From Deltaproteobacteria bacterium (lineage in GTDB: Bacteria; Desulfobacterota; Desulfuromonadia; Desulfuromonadales; JAAYDE01), in contig JAFGRU010000094.1 in the NCBI GenBank assembly GCA_016934985.1, positions 1 through 40,959 of the forward strand: a DNA stretch of 40,959 nt, in the 5' to 3' direction. This document shows, piece after piece, positions 9,001 through 16,212 of this stretch. Position 1 is the first letter of the stretch. Each line of letters opens with the position of its first letter. The notes beneath the pieces were generated by a model. That model was not told where the DNA came from. It worked only from the letters and a program-made list of their open reading frames with translations, and did no database searches. The translations under genes were made by a program, and so were the position numbers.

Positions 9001-9420
9001 GCCGCCGACGGCTGTGGTCAGGGGCTTTTTGGGGAGGTTGATGGTGCGCCCGTTAATGGTCCAGGTGTTGGCATTGTCACTGACGGCTCCGCCGCTGCCT
9101 GCTGTCAGGTCTGCGTCAACAGGGCGGATATAGTATGTTGTGGAATTCTGGCGGAAAATCACATATCCGAGGTCATTGTAAAAACCATTGACACCTTCTG
9201 TCCCTGCTGCTGGCGTGTAATCTGTTGATGCGTTATAGCCGGAATAGGTGACAATTTGCTCCATTTCGGCGCCGCTGTCGAGGAGGAGAACGATGTTGGG
9301 CGGCATATCGTCCGCTGTCACCGAAAAGATGCAGGTGTCGTCGGCTGCAAGTGGAGAGAAAATCAACAGGGGCAACAATACTTGTATGATAACCAGTCTT
9401 ATGAGTGTTCGTTTTGTCAT
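6091..9420 (-). CDS. pilY1: PilY1-like type IV pilus assembly/adhesin protein
   Basis: An 1109-residue secreted protein with a signal peptide (1-25) and an N-terminal von Willebrand A-like region (about 38-430). The metal-ion site is DSGAEM near 48, a degenerate form of DxSGSM. The C-terminal half holds the PilC/PilY1 beta-propeller with YGANDGMLHAVKD (about 635) and the canonical calcium loop DADSNGITD followed by VGDLGGNLWRIGY (about 820-845). A further run of calcium-type loops (DIDKDGYIDD, DVNGDGMVDGD, DNNNDGIVDGD) lies near 670-710. PilY1 proteins control pilus extension, surface sensing and adhesion. GGAGG precedes the ATG by 8 nt; it is the last gene of the fimT-pilW-pilV-pilX operon and ends 30 bp before a terminator. 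Confidence 0.95.
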   Translation of the reverse strand: MTKRTLIRLVIIQVLLPLLIFSPLAADDTCIFSVTADDMPPNIVLLLDSGAEMEQIVTYSGYNASTDYTPAAGTEGVNGFYNDLGYVIFRQNSTTYYIRPVDADLTAGSGGAVSDNANTWTINGRTINLPKKPLTTAVGGVIDNANQFRYSKNYLNYLFFGSYTTDSAVGNGTDLPNYSRFYMAKKAIMQVAKTTSNKAKFGIYNFVNDSGGSQVQPLGMVVDTLAPLPVNNTLTSAFVNNINNMGTSDYSPLAEGLSDIGTYYASPSSGLPTIDAYCQKNFVIVVSAGVSSEDQDPGSQSVPDDFDTVDYDGDNSGIGEGNIKVDTTTYAIPVNYNGSTYLDDVAQYLFDHDIPDYVPGYQNIYTYTVGVMTTDTNKAFLINTSNNGNGNTNLYDTTDPDYGKYHFDATSPDDIATALEAALNSILSNTATFTAPVVPVTRTTSGDLIYLAFFKPLDTNFWEGNITKFGLTADNTIVDKNSNPATWDNGAMKETAEPYWATIDWADSSKPNYMANTSRNIYTYFGDTDLTDTSNAFATTNTTNLTLAVLGTPTAGASPREDLINYIRGADVFDEDGDSNTTENRSIITGDALHVEPVVFNYTYQLSEGTPTTGFIRVFYGANDGMLHAVKDSDGKEAWGFIPPPQLSRLKQIIEGSAHEYFLDSSPKIYFLDIDKDGYIDDVNGDGMVDGDGVADNNNDGIVDGDDDDRVIMIFGERKGGAHYYAIDVTYPDNPVFLWQKSSSDYAELGETWSEPKFGKVKTSSTDLSGKPVLFVGGGYNSGNTTGRAIYVLDVLDGSLVKAFYHADGTTSGMDYSVISNITLIDADSNGITDKAYVGDLGGNLWRIGYFPSSFPSADENISNWVAQILFSAGCDESDCTNSTDDDSDGLTDEKRQFQYAPDVTLEWTYDLVFIGSGDREIACEDGTNDRIYAIKDNHVSTSLTETDLVNVNPASGTAPTPNLDNPSADVDANFSVDYGWYYPLGDGEKALAEGLVFNKTLFITTFFPNTNPCVPGGASLLYGLGYKTGAASIDWDGNGTKDASTTLGGGIGSKPVIVIHDNSTKMLVSVGSTNPDALSESTNAGVVTVDPNPPTHNIYFIWWREMFD

Positions 9421-9434
9421 AGCTCCATCCTCCT

Positions 9435-9899
9435 TTAGAAACCGATCCTGAAGCCTTCTGCCGTGATTTGGCTTGTGGCTGAAACGGGACCGTTTCCGGT
9501 TGAGGTGAGTTTGTAATTATGCGCCCGGAATTTCCCGGCGGAATAGCCTGAGCCTCGTAGCGATTGGCCGGAATTGTCGGGCCCAAGGTATAAAGCGTTC
9601 ACGGTAAAACTGTAATTTCCGACGCTCTCCGTTCCGCCGACTCCTGTGGCGGTGTCTAAATTCGTACTTCCGTAATAGGATGGTGTGGCAATGATATAGG
9701 AAAGGCCGGATTCCGCCGCAAAAAATGCATTCTGGTGAGCACGAACGTTGGTGGTCACTCTTGTCTCGGTATAGCTGGTTGTGGAGGCGGCAACGGCAAT
9801 CAGCGTCAAAACGGCTAGAAAGATCATGGCCGTAATCAGGGCGGAGCCTGCCTCGCGATTTTTGGATTTTCTTTTAAATCCATGTTTGCTCAGAGTCAT
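9435..9899 (-). CDS. pilX: PilX-like minor pilin
   Basis: A 154-residue minor pilin with a basic leader, then EAGSALITAMIFLAVLTLIA, the PilX-type N-terminal helix; the Gly-Ser junction (residues 18-19) is the likely prepilin cleavage site. It lacks the Glu5 of major pilins, as PilX proteins usually do. The helix continues as TRVTTNVRAHQNAFFAAESG, the PilX hallmark. The rest is a small Ser/Thr/Gly-rich globular domain. It lies 14 bp upstream of pilY1 and 18 bp downstream of pilV, so it is co-transcribed. It probably primes pilus assembly and helps export PilY1. Confidence 0.92.
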   Translation of the reverse strand: MTLSKHGFKRKSKNREAGSALITAMIFLAVLTLIAVAASTTSYTETRVTTNVRAHQNAFFAAESGLSYIIATPSYYGSTNLDTATGVGGTESVGNYSFTVNALYLGPDNSGQSLRGSGYSAGKFRAHNYKLTSTGNGPVSATSQITAEGFRIGF

Positions 9900-9917
9900 A
9901 TTCTTACCCCCTTCCCG

Positions 9918-10361
9918 TCAAAAATTTGGATCGGCATGGGCGTAATCCAAAGTGACGGCTTTTTGGCTTCCCCCTTCTTGCCAGTTAACGATTACGCGAA
10001 TCATTTTCATGTTGTCAGCAGGAGCATCCGGAGTGCCATCAGCTATATTCCATGAAACTTGATAGGTTTTACCGGTGACGGAAAGCTGCTCACTGCCGTC
10101 TGCATTCACTCCCGTTGAATTGATGGTCCCTGATCCGTCATCCACAAGATCGTCGTAAGGGAGTCGGGTCAGAACTTCCATCCTGCTTTGTGCCAGGTAT
10201 GAAGCTTCGGTTATCTGGCGGGACTGGCTATTGCCTTTCAGAGAGACAATCTGGACCTTGGCGAGAGCGAGAATGCCAATGGCGAAGATTGTCAGGCCTA
10301 CCAGGACTTCAATAATGCTAAAGCCCTTATTATTCAGGCGAACATGTTTTCTCATTGTCAT
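9918..10361 (-). CDS. pilV: PilV-like minor pilin
   Basis: A 147-residue prepilin. The type III cleavage motif NNKG-FSIIEVLVGL is followed by a hydrophobic helix through TIFAIGILALAKVQ; the mature protein would start with Phe13 and has Glu at mature position 5. The C-terminal part is a short beta domain ending HADPNF. Its ATG overlaps the pilW TGA by 4 bp (ATGA), implying translational coupling. It belongs to the minor pilin priming complex with FimT, PilW, PilX and PilY1. Confidence 0.93.
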   Translation of the reverse strand: MTMRKHVRLNNKGFSIIEVLVGLTIFAIGILALAKVQIVSLKGNSQSRQITEASYLAQSRMEVLTRLPYDDLVDDGSGTINSTGVNADGSEQLSVTGKTYQVSWNIADGTPDAPADNMKMIRVIVNWQEGGSQKAVTLDYAHADPNF

Positions 10362-11206
10362 AACCCCATGTTGCGGCAGGCAAAGGTCGAAGTCAGAAGG
10401 CGCCGCCGCAGCTTGTCGCTGACGATTTTATGCTGATTCCCCAGTACATAGGTCTGGCTGTTAACTAGCTCTTTGTCAGATATGCGGCTTTTTGCCAGCA
10501 TCCATATTTGTACGGCCCGGATATTTTCGAGGGCTGCGGTTGACGCCAGATTGGTTCCACTGGTGCTGTCGCTGCTGTCGATGATACCATCGTCGTTGGT
10601 GTCAAGATGTTTGTCCAGAAGTCCATCGCCGTCTGAGTCAATAGCCCAGAGGATGTTGCCGCCCGCCGTGGTCTCCAGTTCCCCGTCATCGTCGTTGTCA
10701 AAGGCAAAGGCAAAAGCCAGCCCTTCGATGTTCTCTGCCAGCACAGTTCCGGCCCCTCCCGCGGCTCTCAACAACTGGTTAGCTGACAGGGAATAGGTGA
10801 TGGTCTCTCCCAGGTCGAGGATGCCGTTGCCGTTTACGTCTTCACCGCTGTCGAGAAGGGAGTTGTCATTGGTATCTTCCGTGGTGTTGATGACGCCATC
10901 TTCGTTCCAGTCCACAGAAAAGGTTATGGTGCCGTTTCCTGAACCATCCAGGGAGACATCTCCTATACCTGAAAAAGAGTTGGTCCTTTTCGGATCGAAG
11001 CCGCTCATGCGTATTTCCTGAGTAAGAAGTCCGATGGCACCGCGGAGATTTTGCTGCATATCGACAACCTGTTCCTGGTTGACGTAGGTATTATTCTGAG
11101 CAATAAACGATGAATATATAACTCCGATTCCCAAGGCGACCAGAACGATGCCGACGAGCAGCTCGATCAGGGTGAAGCCCTTGGAATTTAGATTCTTTAG
11201 CACCAT
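10358..11206 (-). CDS. pilW: PilW-like minor pilin with inserted calcium-loop repeats
   Basis: A 282-residue prepilin. The longest frame begins at a TTG (11227), but the ATG at 11206 has GGAGG 4 nt upstream and is preferred. The prepilin motif is NSKG-FTLIELLVGIVL, with cleavage after Gly10 and Glu at mature position 5, then the PilW pattern NLRGAIGLLTQEIRMSGFDP. Residues 99-213 hold six DxNxDG or DxDxDG-type loops (starting near 99, 111, 123, 170, 190 and 202), resembling dockerin/EF-hand calcium sites. The ordinary C-terminal beta part follows (about 215-282). It lies 17 bp downstream of fimT and overlaps pilV. Calcium binding is inferred from the motifs only. Confidence 0.92.
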   Translation of the reverse strand: MVLKNLNSKGFTLIELLVGIVLVALGIGVIYSSFIAQNNTYVNQEQVVDMQQNLRGAIGLLTQEIRMSGFDPKRTNSFSGIGDVSLDGSGNGTITFSVDWNEDGVINTTEDTNDNSLLDSGEDVNGNGILDLGETITYSLSANQLLRAAGGAGTVLAENIEGLAFAFAFDNDDDGELETTAGGNILWAIDSDGDGLLDKHLDTNDDGIIDSSDSTSGTNLASTAALENIRAVQIWMLAKSRISDKELVNSQTYVLGNQHKIVSDKLRRRLLTSTFACRNMGL

Positions 11207-11223
11207 ATGCCCTCCAAAGCTGA

Positions 11224-11748
11224 TCAATTTACCTTAACTCCGCCCAAGGGGGTCAACACGACGGTGTGGATAGTCCCCTTGGAATTTTTTATTGCAACGG
11301 ACCCTCCTCCCATGCTGCCGTCCTTGGTTCGTGGCATCCCTCTGGAGTTAAAGGCCACAGATGGTTTACCGGCATCGTTAGTAGGGAAGGAAATGCCACT
11401 GGTAGTGAAAGCAATACTCGAATCATGCGAAAGATTGGCAGTGGTTATGAGCGTTTCGCCGCTGTCATACTTCCAGTTTTTGGTTCCATTATCGAGATAA
11501 ACAATGAAATCGTAGTTTGTTCCGTCAACACTGCTATTGAAGCTGATGGTGCAATCGGTTCGATTGGCCAGGGCTTCGGAACGGGCTTTTTGAAAGGTTC
11601 CGGCCAGGTTCCTGGCACTTGCCTTGAGGTTATAGGTGACCAAATAGGAATTAATGCTGGGAATTGCCACGGCAGCCGCCAACGCCATAATGGTAACTAC
11701 AATAATCAATTCCAAAACAGTAAAACCCTGAGTATGACGGTTTTTCAT
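11224..11748 (-). CDS. fimT: FimT/GspH-type minor pilin
   Basis: A 174-residue pseudopilin-like protein. The first Met of the longer frame (11784) is not supported; AAGGAGA lies 5 nt before the ATG at 11748. The leader MKNRHTQG is followed by FTVLELIIVVTIMALAAAVA, with Glu at mature position 5. The FimT/GspH pattern then appears: KASARNLAGTFQKARSEALA and a C-terminal beta domain with GMPRTKDGSMGGGSVAIKNS and VVLTPLGGVKV. It is the first gene of the minor pilin operon. FimT proteins can bind DNA in natural competence, but the residues needed cannot be judged here. Confidence 0.92.
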   Translation of the reverse strand: MKNRHTQGFTVLELIIVVTIMALAAAVAIPSINSYLVTYNLKASARNLAGTFQKARSEALANRTDCTISFNSSVDGTNYDFIVYLDNGTKNWKYDSGETLITTANLSHDSSIAFTTSGISFPTNDAGKPSVAFNSRGMPRTKDGSMGGGSVAIKNSKGTIHTVVLTPLGGVKVN

Positions 11749-12050
11749 TAGAATCTCCTTGCATAGTGAGTCATGTGTTTTCACGCAAATTTTGGACCAA
11801 CTTCACTATAAATTTTTTTTAATAACAAATATTAATAGATGTCGGGCAACTAATTGAAAATAAATATGGTGTGTTGTTTTGGATGAGATCTTAAAGGAGA
11901 CTTTTCTTTGGTTTAGAAAAGAGGTGCCAATATAAGTTAGTGGTGGGCTTCTTTTTGTCAGGTCGGTTTTTAATGTTTTAGTGCGGCGAGTCCTTGGGTT
12001 ATTAAAAAAATTCTTAACGGGGATTTTTGCTGGAAGGTCACTGGAAATAT
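11749..12050. other. AT-rich divergent intergenic region
   Basis: About 300 bp between fimT (minus) and the aminotransferase (plus). It should hold the pilin operon promoter. A TGGCAC at 11929-11924 on the minus strand recalls a sigma54 -24 element, but the matching -12 GC is missing. The aminotransferase promoter lies at its right edge. No small gene is evident. Confidence 0.5.
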
Positions 12051-12079
12051 TTGATGTTTTGGGTCGCCGGGCATATATT
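12051..12079 (+). promoter_or_regulatory. Sigma70-like promoter of the aminotransferase gene
   Basis: TTGATG (12051-12056) and TATATT (12074-12079) are separated by exactly 17 bp. Transcription would begin near 12086, leaving a 28-nt leader with AGAGGAAG before the ATG at 12114. Confidence 0.6.
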
Positions 12080-12113
12080 GAGTGAACACAAAACATTTGC
12101 CAGAGGAAGTAAA

Positions 12114-13274
12114 ATGGAAATTAAGGTTGCTCGCAGTGCCAGCAGAATCACGCCGTTTTTGGCTATGGAAGTCATGGAAAGAGCCGAGGAACTCAAGGCC
12201 CAAGGAAAAGACATCATCCTTCTCTGCTTAGGAGAACCGGATTTTCCCACTCCGGAACCGGTCATTGAGGGCGCCGTTGTGGCCATGAAAAGCGGTAATA
12301 CGGCCTATACACACTCTCTGGGTCGCATTGAACTGCGGGAAGCGATTGTCGAACATTATCGCAGACGTTACGGTGTTGCCATCACCACTGAGCAGGTGAT
12401 TGTTTCTTCCGGAACCAGCCCCCTCATGCTCCTTTTGTTCGCCTCTTTGCTTGATGAGGGGGATGAGATCATCCTTTCCGACCCGAGTTACGCCTGCTAT
12501 CCGAATTTTATCCGTTTTCTTGGGGGTGAAACCGTTTTTTTGCGAACCCGTGAAGAGGATGGTTTTCAGCCCAGGCCCGAAGAAGTTAAGAAGCTTGTTG
12601 GACCTAAAACCCGTGGAGTACTGATTAACTCTCCTTCCAATCCGGCCGGCTCGGTGCTTCCCACTGCCTGGTTGGAGGAATTATCATCCTTGCCGGTGCC
12701 GCTTATTTCCGATGAAATTTATCACGGTCTGACCTATGAAGGGGAGGAACGGAGTGTTCTTGAGTTTACATCCGAAGCTTTTGTTTTGGGTGGGTTTTCA
12801 AAAACCTACGCCATGACCGGTTGGCGCCTTGGCTATCTGATAGCGCCGCCGTCAAGTGTGCGCACCTTGCAGAGCCTGCATCAGAATTTCCTGATTTGCG
12901 CCAATAGCTTCGTGCAGTGTGCCGGGGTTACGGCCTTGCGGGAATGCGATGATTATGTCGCAAGGATGCGGCAGGCCTACGACCAGAGGCGTAAATACAC
13001 GCTCCAGGGAGTGCGCCGTCTTGGGTTGGGGGTTGGCAAGGAGCCGACGGGAGCTTTTTATGTTCTCGCCGATGCCCGTCATATTAGTCGGGATTCCCTT
13101 TCTCTGGCCAAGAAAATTCTTGAAGAGACAGGGGTTGCTCTGACGCCAGGGATTGATTTCGGCGAGGGGGCAGAAGGATATTTACGGTTTTCCTATTCCA
13201 ATTCCATTGAGAACATCGGCCGTGCCTTTGATCGCCTGGAGGAATGGTTCAGAAAGAAGGGCTTTTTGAAATAA
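12114..13274 (+). CDS. Class I/II PLP-dependent aminotransferase
   Basis: A 386-residue fold-type I aminotransferase, probably acting on aspartate, aromatic or related amino acids. The longest frame starts at 12027, but that would place the start upstream of the likely promoter; the ATG at 12114 has AGAGGAAG upstream. Visible residues are Asn176 (NSPSNPAG), Asp200 and Tyr203 (SDEIYHGL), the Schiff-base Lys230 (GGFSKTYAMTGWRLGY) and the substrate carboxylate Arg358 (YLRFSYSNS). It converges with metE and shares a bidirectional terminator. Aspartate/methionine-type transamination would fit its metE neighbour, but substrate choice cannot be read from these motifs. Confidence 0.93.
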   Translation: MEIKVARSASRITPFLAMEVMERAEELKAQGKDIILLCLGEPDFPTPEPVIEGAVVAMKSGNTAYTHSLGRIELREAIVEHYRRRYGVAITTEQVIVSSGTSPLMLLLFASLLDEGDEIILSDPSYACYPNFIRFLGGETVFLRTREEDGFQPRPEEVKKLVGPKTRGVLINSPSNPAGSVLPTAWLEELSSLPVPLISDEIYHGLTYEGEERSVLEFTSEAFVLGGFSKTYAMTGWRLGYLIAPPSSVRTLQSLHQNFLICANSFVQCAGVTALRECDDYVARMRQAYDQRRKYTLQGVRRLGLGVGKEPTGAFYVLADARHISRDSLSLAKKILEETGVALTPGIDFGEGAEGYLRFSYSNSIENIGRAFDRLEEWFRKKGFLK

Positions 13275-13351
13275 GCTGCGTTTTCGGGTTCGTGCCGAAG
13301 AGAGAGACAACCCATATCCCCAGAATAAATCTATTTAAGGTTCAGTGTCGC

Positions 13352-13394
13352 AAAAAGAAAAAGGCCAATGAAAACATCGGCCTTTTTCTTTTTT
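13352..13394. terminator. Bidirectional terminator between the aminotransferase and metE
   Basis: AAAAAGAAAAAGGCC pairs with GGCCTTTTTCTTTTT around a 12-base loop. The A-rich and T-rich arms give a U tract in either direction, which fits the two convergent genes. Confidence 0.85.
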
Positions 13395-13398
13395 GGGG

Positions 13399-15669
13399 TT
13401 ATTTATCGAACTCCTTTCTTAAAAGGTTTGCCGCCGCAGCCATGTTTTTCAAGGAATCGACGGTCTCCGGCCAGTCTCTGGTTTTGAGCCCGCAGTCCGG
13501 ATTGACCCAGAGTCGTTCGCGGGGAATGAACGCCAGGGCATTTTTTAAAAGGATTTGTATCTCTTCTACGCTCGGAACGCGGGGACTGTGAATGTCGTAA
13601 ACGCCCGGGCCGATTTCGTTCGGGTAGTTAAACGTGCGGAAGGTCTCCAGAAGCTTCATCCTGCTTCTGCTTGACTCGATACTGATAACGTCTGCGTCCA
13701 TGGCGGCGATGGAATCAATGATGTCATTGAACTCGCTGTAACACATGTGGGTGTGGATCTGGGTGGCGTCAGCAACTTCCGATGTTGCCAGCTTGAAGGC
13801 ATCCACCGCCCAACGCAGGTAGGCGTTTCGGTCTTTTTGTTTAATGGGCAAGCCTTCGCTCAAAGCGGCTTCATCGATTTGAATGATGCGAATGCCCGCG
13901 GCTTCAAGGTCTCTAACTTCATCCTTCACGGCCAAGGCGATCTGGCGGCATACTTGCGAACGTTCCAGGTCGTTGCGCACAAAGCTCCAGCAGAGAATGG
14001 TAAGCGCTCCGGTCAGCATGCCTTTCACCGGTTTTTCGGTCAGGGATTGAGCGAAATCGATCCATTCCACGGTCATAGGGTTGGGTCGGGAGACATCTCC
14101 AAAAATGATGGGCGGCTTGACGCAGCGGCTGCCGTAGCTTTGCACCCAGCCGTTTTCAGTGAAGCAGAACCCCTCCATCTGCTGGCCGAAATACTCCACC
14201 ATGTCGTTGCGTTCCGGCTCCCCATGAACCAGAACATCGAGATTGAGATCCTCCTGCTTTTTCACAATCTCCCGGATTTTGTTTTTCAGAAAGGAATCAT
14301 ATTCTCCTCGCGTCATCTCACTGTTTTTGTAACGCCTCCGGTACTGGCGAATTTCCGCGGTTTGGGGAAAGGAGCCGATAGTCGTGGTCGGAAGGAGAGG
14401 GAGCTTAAGCCAGGACTGGGCCTTTTTGCGTTCGGAATAGGGGCTTTTCCTTTTCGGATTTTTCCGGGCGGCTTTTGCGCAACGTTCCCGGACCTGGTCG
14501 TTTTTGATCCGGACGCTGGTTTTTCGGGAAATTATAGCTTTGGCGTTGTCCTGCATTTCTTCCTGGCAATTTTCTTCGGCCAAAGCCCGGCCAAGAATGC
14601 CTATTTCATGGCATTTCTGCACCGCGAAGGCCATCCAGCTTTTCAGTTCCGGGTCGAGCAATTTTTCATTCTTCAGGTCCATTGGCGAGTGGAGCAAGGA
14701 ACAACTCGAAGCGATCATTAGGCGCTCTTCACCAATATATTTTTTCATATTCTCGAGTTGATGTAATGCCTGCCGAAGATCGGTTTTCCAGACGTTACGG
14801 CCATCTATAATACCGGCTGAGAAAAACATGTCTTTCGGAAGACGTTCAAGGATTGTATTCAATTGGTTTTTACCCATAACTAAGTCGGCATGCAGTCCAC
14901 TGCATCCCGAGGACAATGCCAGGTCCAGATTGTCGTCCAGGGTATCGAAATAAGTCGTCAGCATCAGTTTGCCTTTTCCAGCCGCTTTGTTCAGCACCTC
15001 ATAACAGGGTTTGAATAATTTTCGGGCCTGGAGAGCAATGTCGGCGCACAGGATGGGCTCGTCCATCTGAACCCATTCGCAAATGGAACCCAGTTCGGCG
15101 ATGACTTCGGCGTAAACGGCAAGAATACCTTCGAGTTTATTCCAGCAATCGGTATTGTCGCTGCTTTTGGAAAGAGACAGGTAGGTTATGGGGCCGACCA
15201 GAACAGGCTTTGGATTGAATCCCGCGGTCTGAGCTTCCCCGGTTTCTTCAATGATTTTTCGGCAAGAGAGGGTCGGCTTCAGGCTTCCGGAGATTTCCGG
15301 CACAATGTAATGATAATTGGTGTTGAACCATTTGGTCATCTCCATAGGCGGGATGTTGGCACTGGCATCGCCGCGGGCCATCCGAAAATAGGTGTCGATA
15401 TCAACATTGTTGGAAGTTGGGCTGAAGCGGTCGGGTACGGCCCCGATCATAGCGGTAATGTCAAGAATGTGGTCGTAAAGGGAAAAGTCGCCGGTTGTGA
15501 CCCATGAAAGCCCGGCATTTTTCTGGATGGTCCAGTTTTGCCGTTTGATGGCGGCGCAGGTTTCTTCAAGGTCGCGCCGCGAAGAAGTGCCCTTCCAGTA
15601 ATTTTCCAGCGCTTTTTTGAGTTCTCGTTTGGCTCCCATGCGCGGGAAGCCGAGGATGTGCTTTTGCAT
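13399..15669 (-). CDS. metE: Cobalamin-independent methionine synthase MetE
   Basis: A 756-residue cytosolic zinc enzyme that moves the methyl group of 5-methyltetrahydropteroyltri-L-glutamate to homocysteine; E. coli MetE is 753 residues. The N-terminus GFPRMGAKRELKKALENYW and the C-terminal catalytic barrel are both complete. Zinc ligands are visible in IHTHMCYSEF (His, Cys) and NPDCGLKTRDW (Cys); ESSRSRM carries the conserved acidic region. The longest frame opens at 15720, but AAGGAG lies 8 nt before the ATG at 15669. The leader carries a cobalamin riboswitch and a hairpin hiding that ribosome binding site, so expression should fall when B12 is plentiful. That implies a MetH elsewhere in the genome. 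Confidence 0.97.
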   Translation of the reverse strand: MQKHILGFPRMGAKRELKKALENYWKGTSSRRDLEETCAAIKRQNWTIQKNAGLSWVTTGDFSLYDHILDITAMIGAVPDRFSPTSNNVDIDTYFRMARGDASANIPPMEMTKWFNTNYHYIVPEISGSLKPTLSCRKIIEETGEAQTAGFNPKPVLVGPITYLSLSKSSDNTDCWNKLEGILAVYAEVIAELGSICEWVQMDEPILCADIALQARKLFKPCYEVLNKAAGKGKLMLTTYFDTLDDNLDLALSSGCSGLHADLVMGKNQLNTILERLPKDMFFSAGIIDGRNVWKTDLRQALHQLENMKKYIGEERLMIASSCSLLHSPMDLKNEKLLDPELKSWMAFAVQKCHEIGILGRALAEENCQEEMQDNAKAIISRKTSVRIKNDQVRERCAKAARKNPKRKSPYSERKKAQSWLKLPLLPTTTIGSFPQTAEIRQYRRRYKNSEMTRGEYDSFLKNKIREIVKKQEDLNLDVLVHGEPERNDMVEYFGQQMEGFCFTENGWVQSYGSRCVKPPIIFGDVSRPNPMTVEWIDFAQSLTEKPVKGMLTGALTILCWSFVRNDLERSQVCRQIALAVKDEVRDLEAAGIRIIQIDEAALSEGLPIKQKDRNAYLRWAVDAFKLATSEVADATQIHTHMCYSEFNDIIDSIAAMDADVISIESSRSRMKLLETFRTFNYPNEIGPGVYDIHSPRVPSVEEIQILLKNALAFIPRERLWVNPDCGLKTRDWPETVDSLKNMAAAANLLRKEFDK

Positions 15670-15716
15670 CGTTGTTACTCCTTTTTCGTTGGGGGTTAAA
15701 ACCGAAAGGAGCAACG
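15670..15716 (-). promoter_or_regulatory. Hairpin sequestering the metE ribosome binding site
   Basis: On the minus strand CGTTGCTCCTTT (15716-15705) pairs with AAAGGAGTAACAACG (15684-15670). This gives 7 + 5 bp around a three-base bulge and leaves a loop of about 20 nt. It buries the AAGGAG of metE and ends at the base before the ATG. Placed downstream of the B12 riboswitch, it is the obvious expression platform, acting on translation. Confidence 0.75.
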
Positions 15717-15844
15717 ACACCTCGTGATGAAGACATATGGCCCGGATTCTTCGGGGAAAGCCGGGATGAGAGCATTATGCCCTTGGCCGCATTAATGGGT
15801 GGGGTCAAAAGCTCTCCGCATGCCTGTCCGGTCGCGAGACAGTC

Positions 15845-15998
15845 GTGCTCTGCGCTCCTGGGCGTCTCCTGGCTTCTGACCCTTTTTCGCTGAACCTTCC
15901 CACTTGTTCAAAGCAGTGGTAGCAGCAGGCATGCGTCAGTTACAGTGGCGCGTCCGCGACGGATTTTCACCGTCTTCCGTTTCCTGGAGTGCTGAAAA
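15845..15998 (-). ncRNA. Cobalamin (adenosylcobalamin-type) riboswitch upstream of metE
   Basis: Read on the minus strand, the leader shows the ordered hallmarks of the B12 riboswitch: CAGGAAACGGAAGACGGTG, then GGTGAAAATCCGTCGCGG, GCGCCACTGTAA, a variable arm, and the B12 box as GTCAGAAGCCAGGAGACGCC near 15858-15880. Spacing between blocks is normal. Edges are approximate. A possible promoter lies just upstream at 16005-16034. It should repress metE when cobalamin is present. Confidence 0.93.
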
Positions 15999-16004
15999 AA
16001 AATT

Positions 16005-16034
16005 AATTTAGATCAAACGTGAGTAAGGAATCAA
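16005..16034 (-). promoter_or_regulatory. Possible promoter of the metE riboswitch leader
   Basis: On the minus strand TTGATT (16034-16029) and TAAATT (16010-16005) are 18 bp apart. The predicted start would fall a few bases before the first conserved riboswitch block. The -10 box is poor, so this is tentative. Confidence 0.4.
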
Positions 16035-16066
16035 GCGATTTCATATTTAATTTAAAAAGAGGAGAT

Positions 16067-16199
16067 ACTATTCGGTTTGCTGCACAATGGGGTCGTAACG
16101 CCCATTCTAAGGGTCGCATGAACCCATCCCTGGGGCTTAACTGTCGCCATCCGGGCGGCACCCTTCCCATGGGCGCCCCGAGTTCTTGTGCTGAATAGT
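16067..16199 (+). repeat. Dispersed inverted-end repeat, copy A
   Basis: 133 bp beginning ACTATTCGG and ending CTTGTGCTGAATAGT. It shares the core CCCATTCTAAGGGTCGCATG and GGGGCTTAACTGTCGCCATC with the copies near 35.7, 36.6 and 40.6 kb. The arms CGCCCAT/ATGGGCG and AAGGGT/ACCCTT pair, and the interior has a TGTCGCC/GGCGGCA stem. It lies between the metE leader and a broken SnoaL-like gene and has no coding capacity. Confidence 0.88.
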
Positions 16200-16212
16200 T
16201 TCAAAAATAGGC

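Noticed and set aside
11908..11929. Possible sigma54 promoter upstream of fimT on the minus strand
   Set aside because: TGGCAC is present but the -12 GC at the required spacing is absent (CT instead).
13747..14721. A 324-codon plus-strand open frame
   Set aside because: It is fully antisense to metE, has no ribosome binding site and shows no domain.
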